Shown: positions 8,739 through 18,533 of the stretch, one piece after another | Numbering within the stretch: the stretch's first letter is position 1 | Layout of the letters: every line of letters starts with the position of its first letter | From: Pandoraea eparura | GTDB lineage: Bacteria; Pseudomonadota; Gammaproteobacteria; Burkholderiales; Burkholderiaceae | Reading direction: 5' to 3' | DNA: 64,000 nucleotides | Assembly: GCF_902459725.1 (NCBI RefSeq) | Contig: NZ_CABPSH010000001.1 | Location: 558,001-622,000, forward strand | The notes under the pieces: model-generated | Seen by the model: the letters and a program-made list of their open reading frames with translations, nothing else | Told to the model about the DNA's origin: nothing | Databases searched by the model: none | Made by a program: the position numbers and the translations under genes

Positions 8739-8883
8739 GTTTTTTCCTAATAAAACAATAGCTTGGAGTCGGAATGACCCCGTGAACGCTGACAATCAAG
8801 GGAAAATGAAGGACTAGAAACCAGCGAGAAGCAGGAAAACTACGTCTGACAACAACTTCGCGGCTTGACAATCTGCAGTTGGT

Positions 8884-8912
8884 TTTATACGTGTAGATAC
8901 GTCGCTTGTCAA
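8884..8912 (-). promoter_or_regulatory. Consensus sigma70 promoter of the cold-shock gene, with long 5' leader
   Basis: On the minus strand TTGACA (8912-8907), a 17-base spacer and TATAAA (8889-8884): a near-perfect sigma70 promoter. Transcription should start near 8877, leaving about 139 untranslated bases before ATG 8738. Long leaders are typical of cold-inducible csp mRNAs, where the leader fold controls translation. Of the gap 8739-9198, this half is csp leader and promoter; the other half faces the lipoprotein gene, with only a TACAAT (9003-9008) as a weak candidate -10. Confidence 0.85.
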
Positions 8913-9198
8913 CAGGGTAAATACGGCAAATCCAGTCACCATTTCTTAGCGCGACGCGGAATTTGGGCACGCTTCGGCTGTTCGCGCCGGGGTCGCTGCC
9001 CGTACAATGGGCGTTTTGTCCCGCGCTCGTACCCTTGCCGCACATCCGGCTCGTGTTTTGTACTGCCCAACGCCGTTTTCAGGTGATTTTCCCCTAGTCA
9101 ACGCGCATTGTCCGGTGCATACCCCTGCCGCCATGTCAGGCATCCGATCGCGCGCCACTTACCCCACCCCCTGCCTACGGATGGAGCCTATTCGCCTC

Positions 9199-9966
9199 AT
9201 GCGACCCTCGCCGTCGCCGTCTGACGTTCGTCCGTCAAGCCCATCGGCTTGGCTCACCCGTTGCCGCACGCATGCGCTCGGCCTGGCCGTTTGCCTGACG
9301 CTTGCCGCCTGCGCCGGCTCGCCGACCTATGGCCCGGTGCCCGCCGGCAGCTATCGCGTGCAGTCCGGCGACACGCTCTATGGTATTGCGCGCGCCAACA
9401 ATGCCAGTACCGCCGATCTGGTGCGCTGGAACACCCTGGCCGATCCCGACAAGATCGAAGTTGGCCAGGTGCTGCGCGTCGCGCCGCCCGCCGGGGCATC
9501 GGGCGCTGCGGTTACCTCGTCCGGCGCCGCCAGACCCCGACCGCAACCAGCCCGGCCCGCCCCGAAGGTCGAGCCCGCACCGCGCGCCGCAACCAACAAG
9601 ATTCCGATGGTCTGGCCCGCCAACGGCCCGGTGCTGGCAAATTACAACGGCAGCAGCAACAAGGGCGTCGACATTGGCGGCAAGTCCGGCGATCCCATCT
9701 ACGCAGCGGCTGCCGGCAAGGTGGTCTATGCTGGCAGCGGCTTGCGTGGATACGGCAACCTGGTGATGCTGCAGCACGAAAACGGGTACCTCACCGCCTA
9801 CGCGCACAACCGCGCCATTCTGGTCAAGGAAGGGGCGTCGGTCAGCAAGGGCCAGAAGATTGCCGAGATGGGCGACACCGATTCGCATGGCACCGTCAAG
9901 CTGCACTTCGAGGTGCGTCAGAAGGGCACGCCGTTCAATCCGCGCGACTTCCTGCCTTCGCGTTGA
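9199..9966 (+). CDS. LysM and M23 peptidase domain lipoprotein (NlpD-like)
   Basis: 255 residues from ATG 9199 (GGAG 12 bases upstream); ATG 9181 is an alternative and the frame is open to 9007. A lipoprotein signal precedes LAAC, so the cysteine should be lipidated. A LysM domain follows (YRVQSGDTLYGIARAN ... KIEVGQVLRV), then a Pro/Ala linker, then an M23 domain. The M23 domain has NKGVDIGGKSGDPIYAA and LHFEVRQKG, but the first metal site is altered: the usual H-x-G-x-D reads N-K-G-V-D. This is typical of EnvC-activator type NlpD proteins, which stimulate amidases rather than cut peptidoglycan. No rpoS or pcm neighbours are seen. Confidence 0.88.
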   Translation: MRPSPSPSDVRPSSPSAWLTRCRTHALGLAVCLTLAACAGSPTYGPVPAGSYRVQSGDTLYGIARANNASTADLVRWNTLADPDKIEVGQVLRVAPPAGASGAAVTSSGAARPRPQPARPAPKVEPAPRAATNKIPMVWPANGPVLANYNGSSNKGVDIGGKSGDPIYAAAAGKVVYAGSGLRGYGNLVMLQHENGYLTAYAHNRAILVKEGASVSKGQKIAEMGDTDSHGTVKLHFEVRQKGTPFNPRDFLPSR

Positions 9967-10018
9967 CCCGCGGCGCTCATCGCCGCGTCGGTCGCCGCGG
10001 GCGAGCACCGCAAAAGCA

Positions 10019-10049
10019 AAAACGGCAAGGCGCCTCGCCTTGCCGTTTT
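10019..10049. terminator. Bidirectional terminator between the NlpD-like gene and opgH
   Basis: Perfect 14-bp stem AAAACGGCAAGGCG (10019-10032) / CGCCTTGCCGTTTT (10036-10049) with a CCT loop. The A-run and T-run at its ends make it functional in both directions, as expected between convergent genes. Confidence 0.9.
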
Positions 10050-10083
10050 CTCATGACATTGTCCGTCTGACGTCGTTTGGCCC

Positions 10084-12843
10084 TCAGGCCGACGCGAGAA
10101 AGCCCTGCGACAGTCCGTTGGTGCGCGCGTCGCGCCAATCGCGATGCGCCCGCGGATCCGTCCACACGAGCAGATGAAGGGCGGCCAGCGCGCGCGGATC
10201 GTTGAGCAACTCCCACTTCTGCGTGTTCGTCAGCTTCGCCGGCCCCTTGAGCAGCGCGGTCTCGACACGACCGGCACGCCGGGCGTCACGCTTCGCGTCG
10301 TCGAGGGTCGGCACGACACTTGCGGCCACGAGGGCGTTGGCCATCGGATCGACCACGGCGTCGACGAAATCGACGTACTTGCCCGACGCCTCGGTGTACT
10401 TCTGCGTCATGCGCAGCTCCTTGGGCGGCCACGACTCTTCCGGGATCAGGAACAGCCGTGCCCGCTTGAGCGCGCGCCCCAGCGACACCCGGCTGGAGAA
10501 TACCGACACGGGAATCGAGATCGCCATCGAGCCGACGATGGGCATCAGCCACCAGATGAAGTCTGGATTGAGCCAGTAGACGACGCCGCCCCACCCCAGT
10601 CCGATCAACGTATGCAGGCCGTGGCGGCGAATCGCTTCGCCCCAGTGCGTCTCGGCGTCTTCGCGCGGCGGCGACTTCCATTGAATCGCGATGCCGGTGA
10701 GCGCCGCCAGCACGAACTGCGTGTGAAACAGCATGCGCACCGGCGCGAGCACGGCCGAGAACACCAATTCGATCAGCATGCTCACGGTTACCGCGAACGC
10801 ACCGCCGAAACGCTTCGCCCCCTTGGCCCAGATCAGCACCACGGCCAGTATCTTCGGCAGGAAGAGCAGCGTTGCCGTGGCCGAGAACAGCGCGAGCGCG
10901 CGCTCGGGATGCCACTCCGGCCAGACCGGGAACAGTTGTCGCGGCGCCGTGAAATATTCGGGCACGACGAGCGTGTGCTTGGCGAGCAGGCAGGTCGAGA
11001 GAATCAGGAAGATGAACCACAGCGGCGCGGACACGTACGCCATCGCGCCGGTGACGAACACCGCGCGGTGCACCGGATGCATGCCCTCGGCGAGGAACAG
11101 CCGGAAATTCATCAGGTTGCCCTGACACCAGCGACGGTCGCGCTTGAGTTCGTCGAGCAGATTCGGCGGCATTTCCTCGTAGCTGCCGGGCAGGTCGTAG
11201 GCAATCCACACGCCCCAGCCGGCCCGCCGCATCAGGGCCGCCTCAACGAAGTCGTGCGACAGAATCGCGCCGGACATCGCGCCCTTGCCCGGCAGCGGGG
11301 CGAGCGCGCAATGGGCCATGAACGGCGCCATGCGAATGATCGCGTTGTGCCCCCAGTAGTGCGATTCGCCCAATTGCCAATAGTGCAGGCCGGCCGTGAA
11401 CAGCGGGCCGTACACGCGACCGGCGAACTGCTGCAGGCGCGCGTAAAACGTTTCGCGGCCGGCCGCGAGCGGCGCGGTCTGAATCAGGCCGGCACTCGGA
11501 TGCGCCTCCATCATGCGCACCAGCTTCGTCAGGCATTCCCCGCTCATCACGCTGTCGGCGTCGAGCACGAGCATGTAGCGATAATCGCTGCCCCAGCGGC
11601 GGCAGAAGTCGTCGAGGTTACCGCTCTTGCGCTTCACGCGGCGCTGACGACGGCGATAGAAGATGCGGCCGAAGCCGTCGACCTCGCGACACAGCGCCTG
11701 CCACGCGTCGACTTCGGCCGTGCAGTTGTCGGCCTCGTTCGAATCGGACAGGATGAAGAAATCGAAGCGTTCGAGCGAATCGGTCTTGGCAAGCGATTCG
11801 TAGGTCGCGCGCAACCCCGCGAAAACGCGGCCGACATCTTCATTGCAAATCGGCATGACGAGCGCGGTGCGCGCGTCGGGCGCGATCGGCGCATCGCCGG
11901 CGGCCATCTTCGAGATCATGTGACGTTCGCCACCGAACAGCAACACGAAGAAGCCGAAGATCGCCGTCCAGAACCCGGCCGAGACCCAGCCGAAGAGAAG
12001 CACGAACAGCACCAGGACGGAGAATTCCAGCGGATCGGCCCCGTGATACGGCAGCACCGACGCCATGAAATGCGTCGCCAGCGCGGTCTGCGCGATCATC
12101 AGCGCGAGCAGCATCCAGCGACGACGACGCCCCGCTTGCGACCATCGGCCCTTCGGATCGGGGGCGTCGCGCATGAGCGGATCGGGATCTGGGCGGCCGG
12201 TCAGTTTGCGCCAAAGCCGCGCGAGCGGATTGAGCGACCAGACGCGCGGAATGAGCGACGTGCGGCGCACCGGCGGCGCGATGCGCAGGGTCTGTACGCC
12301 GCGCACGTCGCGCAATCCGGCCGCGGCGGCGAGCGAGCCGCCGTCCGTGAGCGCGAGACGCACCGGTTGCGAGGCCAGCACCGCGTCGCTGCCGGATTCG
12401 ATCTCGGCAATATCGTGTGCGCGCCATGCGGCGCTCGCCACGGTGGCGGTCGTGGCGGTCGTGGTGGTCGTTGCTGCCGTTGCGGTCGCGTTAGTCGCGT
12501 TAGTCGCGTTAGCCGCAGTTGTCGCAGTGGTCGCAGTGGTCGCAGTGGTCGCAGTGGTCGCGGTGGTCGTGGCTGCAGTGGTGACGGGCGCGCCGGCCAG
12601 CCCGGCAGCCGCGTCGGACATCGCATTGACGGCGTCCGCTGTCGTCTCGCCGGCGCCGGGCGACACATCGCCCGCGCCGTTCATGGCGCGCGCGGCGAGC
12701 AGGCGCTGCAAGCGCGTGAGGACGTCAAGCGAATCGCCACCGTCACGCCTGGCTTGAGCCAGCAGGGCACGACGTTTCTCGGCGGGCAGAGGTAGCCGGT
12801 CGACGTACAGTTCATCGACCGGAATATCGGAACGGTCGCTCAT
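10084..12843 (-). CDS. opgH: Osmoregulated periplasmic glucan glucosyltransferase OpgH (MdoH)
   Basis: 919 residues. OpgH is the inner-membrane family 2 glycosyltransferase that uses UDP-glucose to build the beta-1,2 glucan backbone. Motifs: [50 protein letters not shown] and RDRRWCQGN, flanked by several membrane segments. The start ATG 12843 overlaps the opgG stop (ATGA), so translation is coupled. The protein is longer than usual because of a low-complexity Thr/Ala/Asn tract encoded by the 9-bp-period repeat at 12439-12580, in the N-terminal cytoplasmic part before the first membrane segment. Confidence 0.95.
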   Translation of the reverse strand: MSDRSDIPVDELYVDRLPLPAEKRRALLAQARRDGGDSLDVLTRLQRLLAARAMNGAGDVSPGAGETTADAVNAMSDAAAGLAGAPVTTAATTTATTATTATTATTATTAANATNATNATATAATTTTTATTATVASAAWRAHDIAEIESGSDAVLASQPVRLALTDGGSLAAAAGLRDVRGVQTLRIAPPVRRTSLIPRVWSLNPLARLWRKLTGRPDPDPLMRDAPDPKGRWSQAGRRRRWMLLALMIAQTALATHFMASVLPYHGADPLEFSVLVLFVLLFGWVSAGFWTAIFGFFVLLFGGERHMISKMAAGDAPIAPDARTALVMPICNEDVGRVFAGLRATYESLAKTDSLERFDFFILSDSNEADNCTAEVDAWQALCREVDGFGRIFYRRRQRRVKRKSGNLDDFCRRWGSDYRYMLVLDADSVMSGECLTKLVRMMEAHPSAGLIQTAPLAAGRETFYARLQQFAGRVYGPLFTAGLHYWQLGESHYWGHNAIIRMAPFMAHCALAPLPGKGAMSGAILSHDFVEAALMRRAGWGVWIAYDLPGSYEEMPPNLLDELKRDRRWCQGNLMNFRLFLAEGMHPVHRAVFVTGAMAYVSAPLWFIFLILSTCLLAKHTLVVPEYFTAPRQLFPVWPEWHPERALALFSATATLLFLPKILAVVLIWAKGAKRFGGAFAVTVSMLIELVFSAVLAPVRMLFHTQFVLAALTGIAIQWKSPPREDAETHWGEAIRRHGLHTLIGLGWGGVVYWLNPDFIWWLMPIVGSMAISIPVSVFSSRVSLGRALKRARLFLIPEESWPPKELRMTQKYTEASGKYVDFVDAVVDPMANALVAASVVPTLDDAKRDARRAGRVETALLKGPAKLTNTQKWELLNDPRALAALHLLVWTDPRAHRDWRDARTNGLSQGFLASA
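12439..12580. repeat. In-frame 9-bp-period tandem tract inside opgH
   Basis: Four exact copies of GTCGCAGTG (12521-12556) with decayed copies after them, preceded by about three GTTAGTCGC-type units (12490-12516) and GTCGTGGCG-type units (from about 12448). The unit length is a multiple of three, so copy-number changes alter length without breaking the frame. On the coding strand the tract gives Thr-Thr-Ala and Ala-Thr-Asn runs. Confidence 0.85.
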
Positions 12844-14393
12844 TCGGGGGGTAACAGGTAGCTCCACGTTTCGGATAGGGTATTACTGCCGTTGCGCAAA
12901 TAAGCGCGCATTTCGACGGGTTTTTCGGCATCGACACGGCGCATGCGGAGCATGACGCGATAGCCGCCCGTGACGTCATTGCGTTGCGTCTGCACTTCAA
13001 GGATCTTGCCATTGCCGTCGATGGATACGTTCCCTTCGACCTTGGCATCCTCCGGCAGTTTCTTGAGCGCGGGGCCCTCGAAATCCAGCGCGAACAGCAG
13101 ACTGTCGTCGGGTTTGCCCCGGTAGCCGTGTCCCCGTCGGCTTTGCGACACCCACGCCATTGGCGGACGCTTGTCATTTTCCTTCTGCCACGATAGCCGG
13201 TATTCGATCGAATACGCTTGCTTGGGCTTGGGCGGCGCATCGGGCACCCAATACGCCACGATATTGTCGTTGGTCTCGTCGGGCGTGGGAATCTGCACCA
13301 ACTCCACGCGACCCGCCCCCCACTTGCCCTTGGGCTCGACCCACGCGCTCGGGCGCGATTCGTAGCGATCGTCCAGGTCCTGGTAGTCGCCGAAGTCGCG
13401 GTCGCGCTGCTGCAGCCCGAACCCGGCCGGATTCGACAGGGCGAACGAGGACACGAGCAGACGCTTCGGATTGACCAGCGGGCGCCAGATCCACTCACCG
13501 GTGCCGGACTGGATGGACAGGCCATCCGAGTCATGCACTTCAGGACGATAGTCGGGTACCGCCGCCGGCTGGTTCTCCCCATAGAAGAACATGCTCGTGA
13601 GCGGCGCGATGCCCAGCTTGGTGACGTTCTCCCGCAGGAACAGCTCGGCCTTCACATCGACCGTCGTATCGACGCCCGGGCGCAGCGTGAAGCGATACGC
13701 GCCCGTCGCGCGCGGCGAATCGAGCAACGCGTAGATTGTCAGTTCCTTGGCGCCGGGCGCCGGGCGCTGGATCCAGAACTCGGTGAAGCGCGGAAACTCC
13801 TCGCCGGAATTGAGCGCGGTGTCGAGCGCCAGCCCGCGCGCGGACAGGCCATACGTCTGGTTCTTGCCCAGCGCGCGGAAATAGCTCGCGCCGAGGAACA
13901 CCATCACTTCGTCCTTGTATTTCGGGGTGTTCACAGGGAAGTGGATGCGAAAACCCGCGAAGCCAAGGCCGCGCAACTGCTTCGGATCGACCTTCAGCGC
14001 ACCGAAATCAAACATGTCCGGGCTGTAGCGCAGTTCATGCACCCGGTTGCCGGCCAGTTCGTTGATCTTCACCGGACGGTCGTAATACGAGCCCTCATGG
14101 AAGAACATCAGCTCGAACGGCAGCTTCTGCGCACGCCACAACGCCTTTTCGGGTTTGAAACGGATATTGCGATAGCGGTCGTAAGTCAGATTCTGCAACG
14201 CCTTGGGCAGATTCGGATCCTTCGGCTTATAGCGATTGTTCGCGAGCGTGCGCGCCTGCTTGGCGACGTCGTCGAACGAGAACGCATGCGCGGCGCCGGA
14301 GATCAAGGCGCAAACACTGAGTACGCTGGCAAGTGCCAGGCGCAAGGCACGGTGGGAAATCATGCGGGAAACGTGATTGGGCAGGAATTCCAT
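12840..14393 (-). CDS. opgG: Periplasmic glucan biosynthesis protein OpgG (MdoG)
   Basis: 517 residues from ATG 14393; an internal ATG at 14363 ([13 protein letters not shown]) would place the signal peptide at the extreme N-terminus and is a plausible true start. The signal peptide ends near SGAAHA, followed by [14 protein letters not shown], the conserved start of mature OpgG. OpgG is a periplasmic beta-sandwich protein needed for glucan formation and branching. Conserved stretches include [16 protein letters not shown] and [20 protein letters not shown]. First gene of the opgGH operon; its stop overlaps the opgH start. Confidence 0.95.
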   Translation of the reverse strand: MEFLPNHVSRMISHRALRLALASVLSVCALISGAAHAFSFDDVAKQARTLANNRYKPKDPNLPKALQNLTYDRYRNIRFKPEKALWRAQKLPFELMFFHEGSYYDRPVKINELAGNRVHELRYSPDMFDFGALKVDPKQLRGLGFAGFRIHFPVNTPKYKDEVMVFLGASYFRALGKNQTYGLSARGLALDTALNSGEEFPRFTEFWIQRPAPGAKELTIYALLDSPRATGAYRFTLRPGVDTTVDVKAELFLRENVTKLGIAPLTSMFFYGENQPAAVPDYRPEVHDSDGLSIQSGTGEWIWRPLVNPKRLLVSSFALSNPAGFGLQQRDRDFGDYQDLDDRYESRPSAWVEPKGKWGAGRVELVQIPTPDETNDNIVAYWVPDAPPKPKQAYSIEYRLSWQKENDKRPPMAWVSQSRRGHGYRGKPDDSLLFALDFEGPALKKLPEDAKVEGNVSIDGNGKILEVQTQRNDVTGGYRVMLRMRRVDAEKPVEMRAYLRNGSNTLSETWSYLLPPE

Positions 14394-14675
14394 CGGCAGT
14401 GGAGATAGCGTGTAACGCGCGTGCCGACCGTAGTCAGCGTGCGCCGAACGCGCAATTTTACCCGTTCAATTACCGATTGACTAAAGATGCATCGGCAAAA
14501 CCTTCGAAGCGGGCACTCACATTATCTCAATCATCCGCCGGGACACCACGCCAAGCGCGTCACAAATTTGTGACGATTTGTGACCGATCGGCAAATGGGA
14601 AAGATTTCGCCGCCTTTTTCACCGCCTTTTCTACCGATTTCCCTCTGCGCCGTGCCGATGAGGTACCGGCCCGGC

Positions 14676-14723
14676 GGCTGATGGCTGATGGCTGATGGCT
14701 GATGGCTGATGGCTGATGGCTGA
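14676..14723. repeat. Heptanucleotide tandem array (GGCTGAT)
   Basis: Six exact GGCTGAT copies (14676-14717) and a seventh with one change. It lies in the 400-base gap 14394-14793 between the opgG start and the stop of the hydrolase gene. The rest of that gap holds no gene that I can support; the part near opgG (14440-14640) is AT-richer and probably contains the opgGH promoter. The seven-base period does not preserve reading frame, so it is not a coding repeat. Confidence 0.9.
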
Positions 14724-14793
14724 CGACACATGTTGGCAGCTCGCCTTCGGTCGGCCAGGCGTCGCCTTGCCTGCATCCCCTGCATCCGCTCAG

Positions 14794-15783
14794 CTACTTG
14801 GCTTCGAACTTCACACCGGCCGCCGGCGTGGGGACAGCGCACCGCTGCATGCGCAGGTTATCGAGAAAACGCTGGATCAACGGCAACACCTTGGCCTCGA
14901 TATCACCGTGCCCGTAGCCGAAACCGGCGAAGTTGAAATGCGTGGCGCCGTCGACCACGGCGAGCCAGTGACACCCGGCCGGCAGGTCCGCGTAGGGCTC
15001 GGTGCGCGACTGCCATTTGCCGTCCAGCGGCGCGTCGCGCGTGCCGGTCACGAGCAGCACCGGCTTGCGGATGTCATGCCATGCGTCCGACGGAAAAATC
15101 GGACCGGGCCCCTGCGGGGAGAGGGCGATGTAGCCGTCGAAACGGTCGTCGCTGCCGAGCCCGAGCTTGTTCCTGGCGCCCGCCTCGATCATCACTGTGG
15201 CCGCCCCCATGGAGTGGCCAGCGAAGACGGCCGGCCCGGACCGGCATTGCGTTCGCGCCCAATGCAGCGCCGCCCCAGTGTCTTCGAGTCGGTCGTCATA
15301 CGCTTCGGGATCCGTAGTGAGTGCCAGCAAACCGTCGCGCAACCCACCGCTGCGCACGCGATCGCGCAAGGATTCGTGCCCGCTCTGCTTGTGGGCCATG
15401 GTCACGGTCAGCCAACCGTATTGCGAGAGCGCGCGCCCCAACCAGGAGAGCGCATCGCGGTCGTCACCCGCACCGGGACTCAGTACCGCCACGCCGCGAC
15501 AGACCGATGGCGGCCGGAAGACATGCAGGTTGGCATACGCGCCATCGCTGCGCGGCGCGCGCTGGTCGACGCCGGTCGGCGGCACGGCCTTCGACGTTGC
15601 GGGTGCGATCGGGGTGGGAACCGGCGCGGCACCGACCGCCGGACGCTCCGGCAAGATCGTGTCGGCCGCCGCGGCGAGCGAGGGGAATGCTGCGAACAAC
15701 GTCGCGCCGACGCTGCAGGCACCGAGCGCGACGAGCATCGTCCCGAACGATCGACCCACGGCCCTGCGCGACATTCCGAGCAT
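14794..15783 (-). CDS. Secreted alpha/beta hydrolase (dienelactone hydrolase/PET hydrolase-like)
   Basis: 329 residues from ATG 15783, chosen because AAGGGAG sits five bases upstream; the frame is open to 15864. A signal sequence (SFGTMLVALGACSVGATLFA) precedes a Pro/Ala-rich linker. The catalytic domain shows a nucleophile elbow GHSMGAA, an acid in VTGTRDAPLDG and a histidine in VDGATHFNFAG. YALSPQGPGPIF-like sequence between them fits a chlorophyllase/dienelactone-hydrolase-type lid. Export suggests hydrolysis of an extracellular or periplasmic ester; substrate unknown. Monocistronic; 260 bases separate its start from the next operon's end. Confidence 0.82.
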   Translation of the reverse strand: MLGMSRRAVGRSFGTMLVALGACSVGATLFAAFPSLAAAADTILPERPAVGAAPVPTPIAPATSKAVPPTGVDQRAPRSDGAYANLHVFRPPSVCRGVAVLSPGAGDDRDALSWLGRALSQYGWLTVTMAHKQSGHESLRDRVRSGGLRDGLLALTTDPEAYDDRLEDTGAALHWARTQCRSGPAVFAGHSMGAATVMIEAGARNKLGLGSDDRFDGYIALSPQGPGPIFPSDAWHDIRKPVLLVTGTRDAPLDGKWQSRTEPYADLPAGCHWLAVVDGATHFNFAGFGYGHGDIEAKVLPLIQRFLDNLRMQRCAVPTPAAGVKFEAK

Positions 15784-16043
15784 CCGTTCTCCCTTGGTAT
15801 CCAGCGGTGCGCCGGCCAAGCACGCCAAGCCGGCCGACGGGCCAGCCCCCAGGTCTCGTGCCAAAGGCCTGCTGCGACATCACACGACGATCCATCTTAG
15901 CGCGGATTGCGTAGGGACTCCGCAGGAATTTTGCCCAAGGAATACGTGTCTCGCGTGCGCAACGCACACGGCGTGCCGCACGCACATCAGGCCCGCACGT
16001 TAACCGGACTTCGAGCACACTTCAAGCGCACTTCGCGGGCAAG

Positions 16044-17318
16044 TCAGACGCGCAGTGGACGGCCGCCGGGTGCGTCGCGCGACAGGCGAAGCGCCGACGC
16101 ATAGCCGGCAGGGTCGAAGCGCCAGGTCAGTGCGATCAGCGCGACGTTGAGCCCGATGAGCCCGATCCACGACGGCGTGAAACTGCCGGTGAGATCGAGC
16201 ACCGCCCCGGCGACGAACGGCGCGAGCGCCGCGATGCAGAAACCCACGCCTTGCATGAACGCCGCCAGCGCTGCCGCATGACGCGGGTGCGTATGGTGAT
16301 CGAGCGCGAGCACGAGCCCAAGCGAGAAGGTGCCGCCCAGCCCGAAGCCGATGGCGCCGATCCACGCCCACGCGGCGGTCACCGGCGCGAGCGCCAGCCC
16401 GACGAGTCCGCCGAGGGTGGCCGCGAGCGCGAGCGTGAGCCAGCGACGGCGATCGACACGACGGCGCGCCAGCCAGGGCAGCGTCAGTGCGGCGACGACC
16501 TGACAGGCCGTCAGTGCGGCCAGCAGCGCACCGCTGCGCGTCGCGCTCATGCCGTGCTGCTGATAGAACGGCGGCAGCCACGCGACCATCGTCGTATAGG
16601 TGCAGTTGATAAGGCCAAAGTACACGGCGAGCGTCCAGGCGCGGCGCTTGCGCAGCAGGTCGCGCATCGACGGCACACCGTCGGCCGGCGACGCGACACA
16701 CTCGCTTGCCGCCTGGGAGGCCGCTCGCAAGTCCTTCGCCGTCGTCGCCGGCGAGGTCGCTGACGTCACCGCCGTGCGAACCAGCGGCGCGCGCCACCAG
16801 GCCAGCGCGGCGGCGCAGACGACCCCGAGCCATATCCCCAGCCCGACGCGCCAGTCACCCGCGTCGCGCGCCGCCCACGGGCTGATCGCGGCGCCAAGCC
16901 CGCCACCGCCCATGAGCGCCGCCGAGTACAACCCCATCATCGCGGTCATGCGCGCAGCGCTGTAGTTCGCCTTCACGATACCGGGCAGCAGCGCCTGGAT
17001 GATGGCGATGCCGATGCCCGACGCAAGCGCCGTGGCAATCATCGTCGCGGTGTCATCGGCCACGAAACGCACACCGCACGCGAGGGCGAGCGCCGCCAGT
17101 CCGGCCAGCACGCCACGACGCTCACCGACGCGGCGCGTCAGTCCGCTCGCCGCAAACGCGCCCGCGCCCATCGCGAGCACCGGCAGCGACGTGAGCAATG
17201 CCGCCACGGGATAGGTCATTCCCGTAGCCGCGCGAATTTGCGGCAGCAGCGGGCTGATGGACGTGAGCGTCGGCCGCAGCGTCAGCCCGACCGCGACGAT
17301 GGCCAGCCAGAGGGTCAT
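16044..17318 (-). CDS. CynX/NimT family major facilitator transporter
   Basis: 424 residues, about 12 membrane segments. The N-terminus, AIVAVGLTLRPTLTSISPLL, followed by MTYPVAALLTSLPVLAMG, is characteristic of the CynX/NimT branch of the major facilitator superfamily. Members carry cyanate, nitroimidazoles or related small compounds. The start ATG overlaps the amidohydrolase stop (ATGA at 17315-17318), so it is the last gene of a coupled four-gene operon. Likely roles are uptake of the amidohydrolase substrate or export of its product (inference). Confidence 0.88.
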   Translation of the reverse strand: MTLWLAIVAVGLTLRPTLTSISPLLPQIRAATGMTYPVAALLTSLPVLAMGAGAFAASGLTRRVGERRGVLAGLAALALACGVRFVADDTATMIATALASGIGIAIIQALLPGIVKANYSAARMTAMMGLYSAALMGGGGLGAAISPWAARDAGDWRVGLGIWLGVVCAAALAWWRAPLVRTAVTSATSPATTAKDLRAASQAASECVASPADGVPSMRDLLRKRRAWTLAVYFGLINCTYTTMVAWLPPFYQQHGMSATRSGALLAALTACQVVAALTLPWLARRRVDRRRWLTLALAATLGGLVGLALAPVTAAWAWIGAIGFGLGGTFSLGLVLALDHHTHPRHAAALAAFMQGVGFCIAALAPFVAGAVLDLTGSFTPSWIGLIGLNVALIALTWRFDPAGYASALRLSRDAPGGRPLRV

Positions 17319-18514
17319 ACGGCCACGCCTTCACTCACCACGAGGTGGCCGTTCGCCACCACCCAGCGACGCGGCGCTCGCGTAACGATCGCCTGCGCGG
17401 CATTCACCGCATCGACGAGCACCAGGTCGGCGCGCGCCCCCACCTGCAGGCCGTAGTCGTCGAACCCGCAGACCCTCGCCCCCTGATAGGTGACGCAATT
17501 GAGCGCGATCTCCAGCTCGTCGTCGCGACGCAGGTTGTAACGCAGTCCGATCATCATGGCGCGCTCGAGCATGTCGGGCGAGCCGTAGGGCGTCCAGGTG
17601 TCGCGAATGCCGTCGTTGCCGCCCGCCAGCGCAACGCCAGCGCGGCGGCACGCCATGAGCGGCGGCACGATACGCGACGGCGGCGCCGTGGTGATCAGCG
17701 CGACGCCGGCATCGGCCAGACGCGCGAGCCACGCCTCGGTGCGCGCGGCATCCAGTTCTCCCAGACAAAACGCGTGCGACACCACGACCTTGCCTTGCAT
17801 GCCAAGCGCGGCGATACGCTCGAGCATCAGTTCGAGCGAGAAGATCCCCATCTCGCCCGGCTCGTGCAGATGGATGTCGACGGGACACCCGTGCTTGTCG
17901 GCCAGCGCAAACATCGCGTCGAGCGAGGCCTTCGGGTCGCGGTCGATGGCACACGGATCGAGCCAGCCGAGCACGTCCGCGCCGCGCGCGAGCGCGTCGT
18001 CGAGCAAGGCCGCAGTGCCCGCGCGTTCGAGCACGCCCGACTGCGGGAACGCGACGATCTGCATGTCGAGGGTGTTCGCCAGCGCGTCGCGCGTGCCGAG
18101 CACGCCGTCGAGATGGCGCAGGCCCGCGTCGGTATCGATGTCGACGTGGGTGCGCAACCGCGTGGTGCCCGCCGCGAGGAACGCCCGAGCGAGCGCGAGC
18201 GACGCGACGCCCGCGTCATGTGCACTCTCGGCACGCCACTGGCGTTCGTTGTCGATGCGGTCGATGAGCCGCGCGCCGCACGCATTGACGTACCACGGCA
18301 TGCCCCACACGGTCTTGTCCAGATGGGTGTGCGACTCCACGAGCCCGGGCAGCAGCAATGCGCCGCCCGCATCGATCTGGCGAACGCCGCCGCCCGCCCC
18401 GCTCACCTCGCCCGGCAGCGACGGCGCCAGTGCGGCGATCCGCCCGTGCTCGACGCGCACGTCGACCGGCGCGCCATCGAGGCCGCGTGCATTGCGAATC
18501 TCCAGTGTTGTCAT
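17315..18514 (-). CDS. Cytosine deaminase-like amidohydrolase
   Basis: 399 residues of the amidohydrolase superfamily. Metal and catalytic positions match the cytosine deaminase group: HTHLDK (HxH), DIHLHEPGE (His and catalytic Glu), VVSHAF (His) and GGNDGIRDTWTPYGS (metal Asp region). Members deaminate cytosine, isocytosine, creatinine-like or related N-heterocycles, so the substrate is not certain. It sits between a sodium:solute symporter (19 bases upstream) and a CynX-type transporter (overlapping), under a GntR/FCD regulator, which suggests a catabolic unit for a nitrogen heterocycle. Confidence 0.85.
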   Translation of the reverse strand: MTTLEIRNARGLDGAPVDVRVEHGRIAALAPSLPGEVSGAGGGVRQIDAGGALLLPGLVESHTHLDKTVWGMPWYVNACGARLIDRIDNERQWRAESAHDAGVASLALARAFLAAGTTRLRTHVDIDTDAGLRHLDGVLGTRDALANTLDMQIVAFPQSGVLERAGTAALLDDALARGADVLGWLDPCAIDRDPKASLDAMFALADKHGCPVDIHLHEPGEMGIFSLELMLERIAALGMQGKVVVSHAFCLGELDAARTEAWLARLADAGVALITTAPPSRIVPPLMACRRAGVALAGGNDGIRDTWTPYGSPDMLERAMMIGLRYNLRRDDELEIALNCVTYQGARVCGFDDYGLQVGARADLVLVDAVNAAQAIVTRAPRRWVVANGHLVVSEGVAV

Positions 18515-18533
18515 GTCTTCCTCAATCTCCGCG

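Noticed and set aside
9199-9966. Active M23 endopeptidase
   Set aside because: The first zinc motif has Asn in place of His (NKGVD), so an amidase-activator role is more likely than peptidoglycan cleavage.
10144-12795. 883-codon plus-strand open frame opposite opgH
   Set aside because: Antisense shadow: opgH on the other strand has all catalytic motifs, and this frame is Arg/His/Gln-rich low-complexity sequence.
14676-14723. Possible CRISPR array
   Set aside because: Units are 7 bases with no spacers; there are no 25-35-base repeats with unique spacers anywhere in the window and no cas genes.
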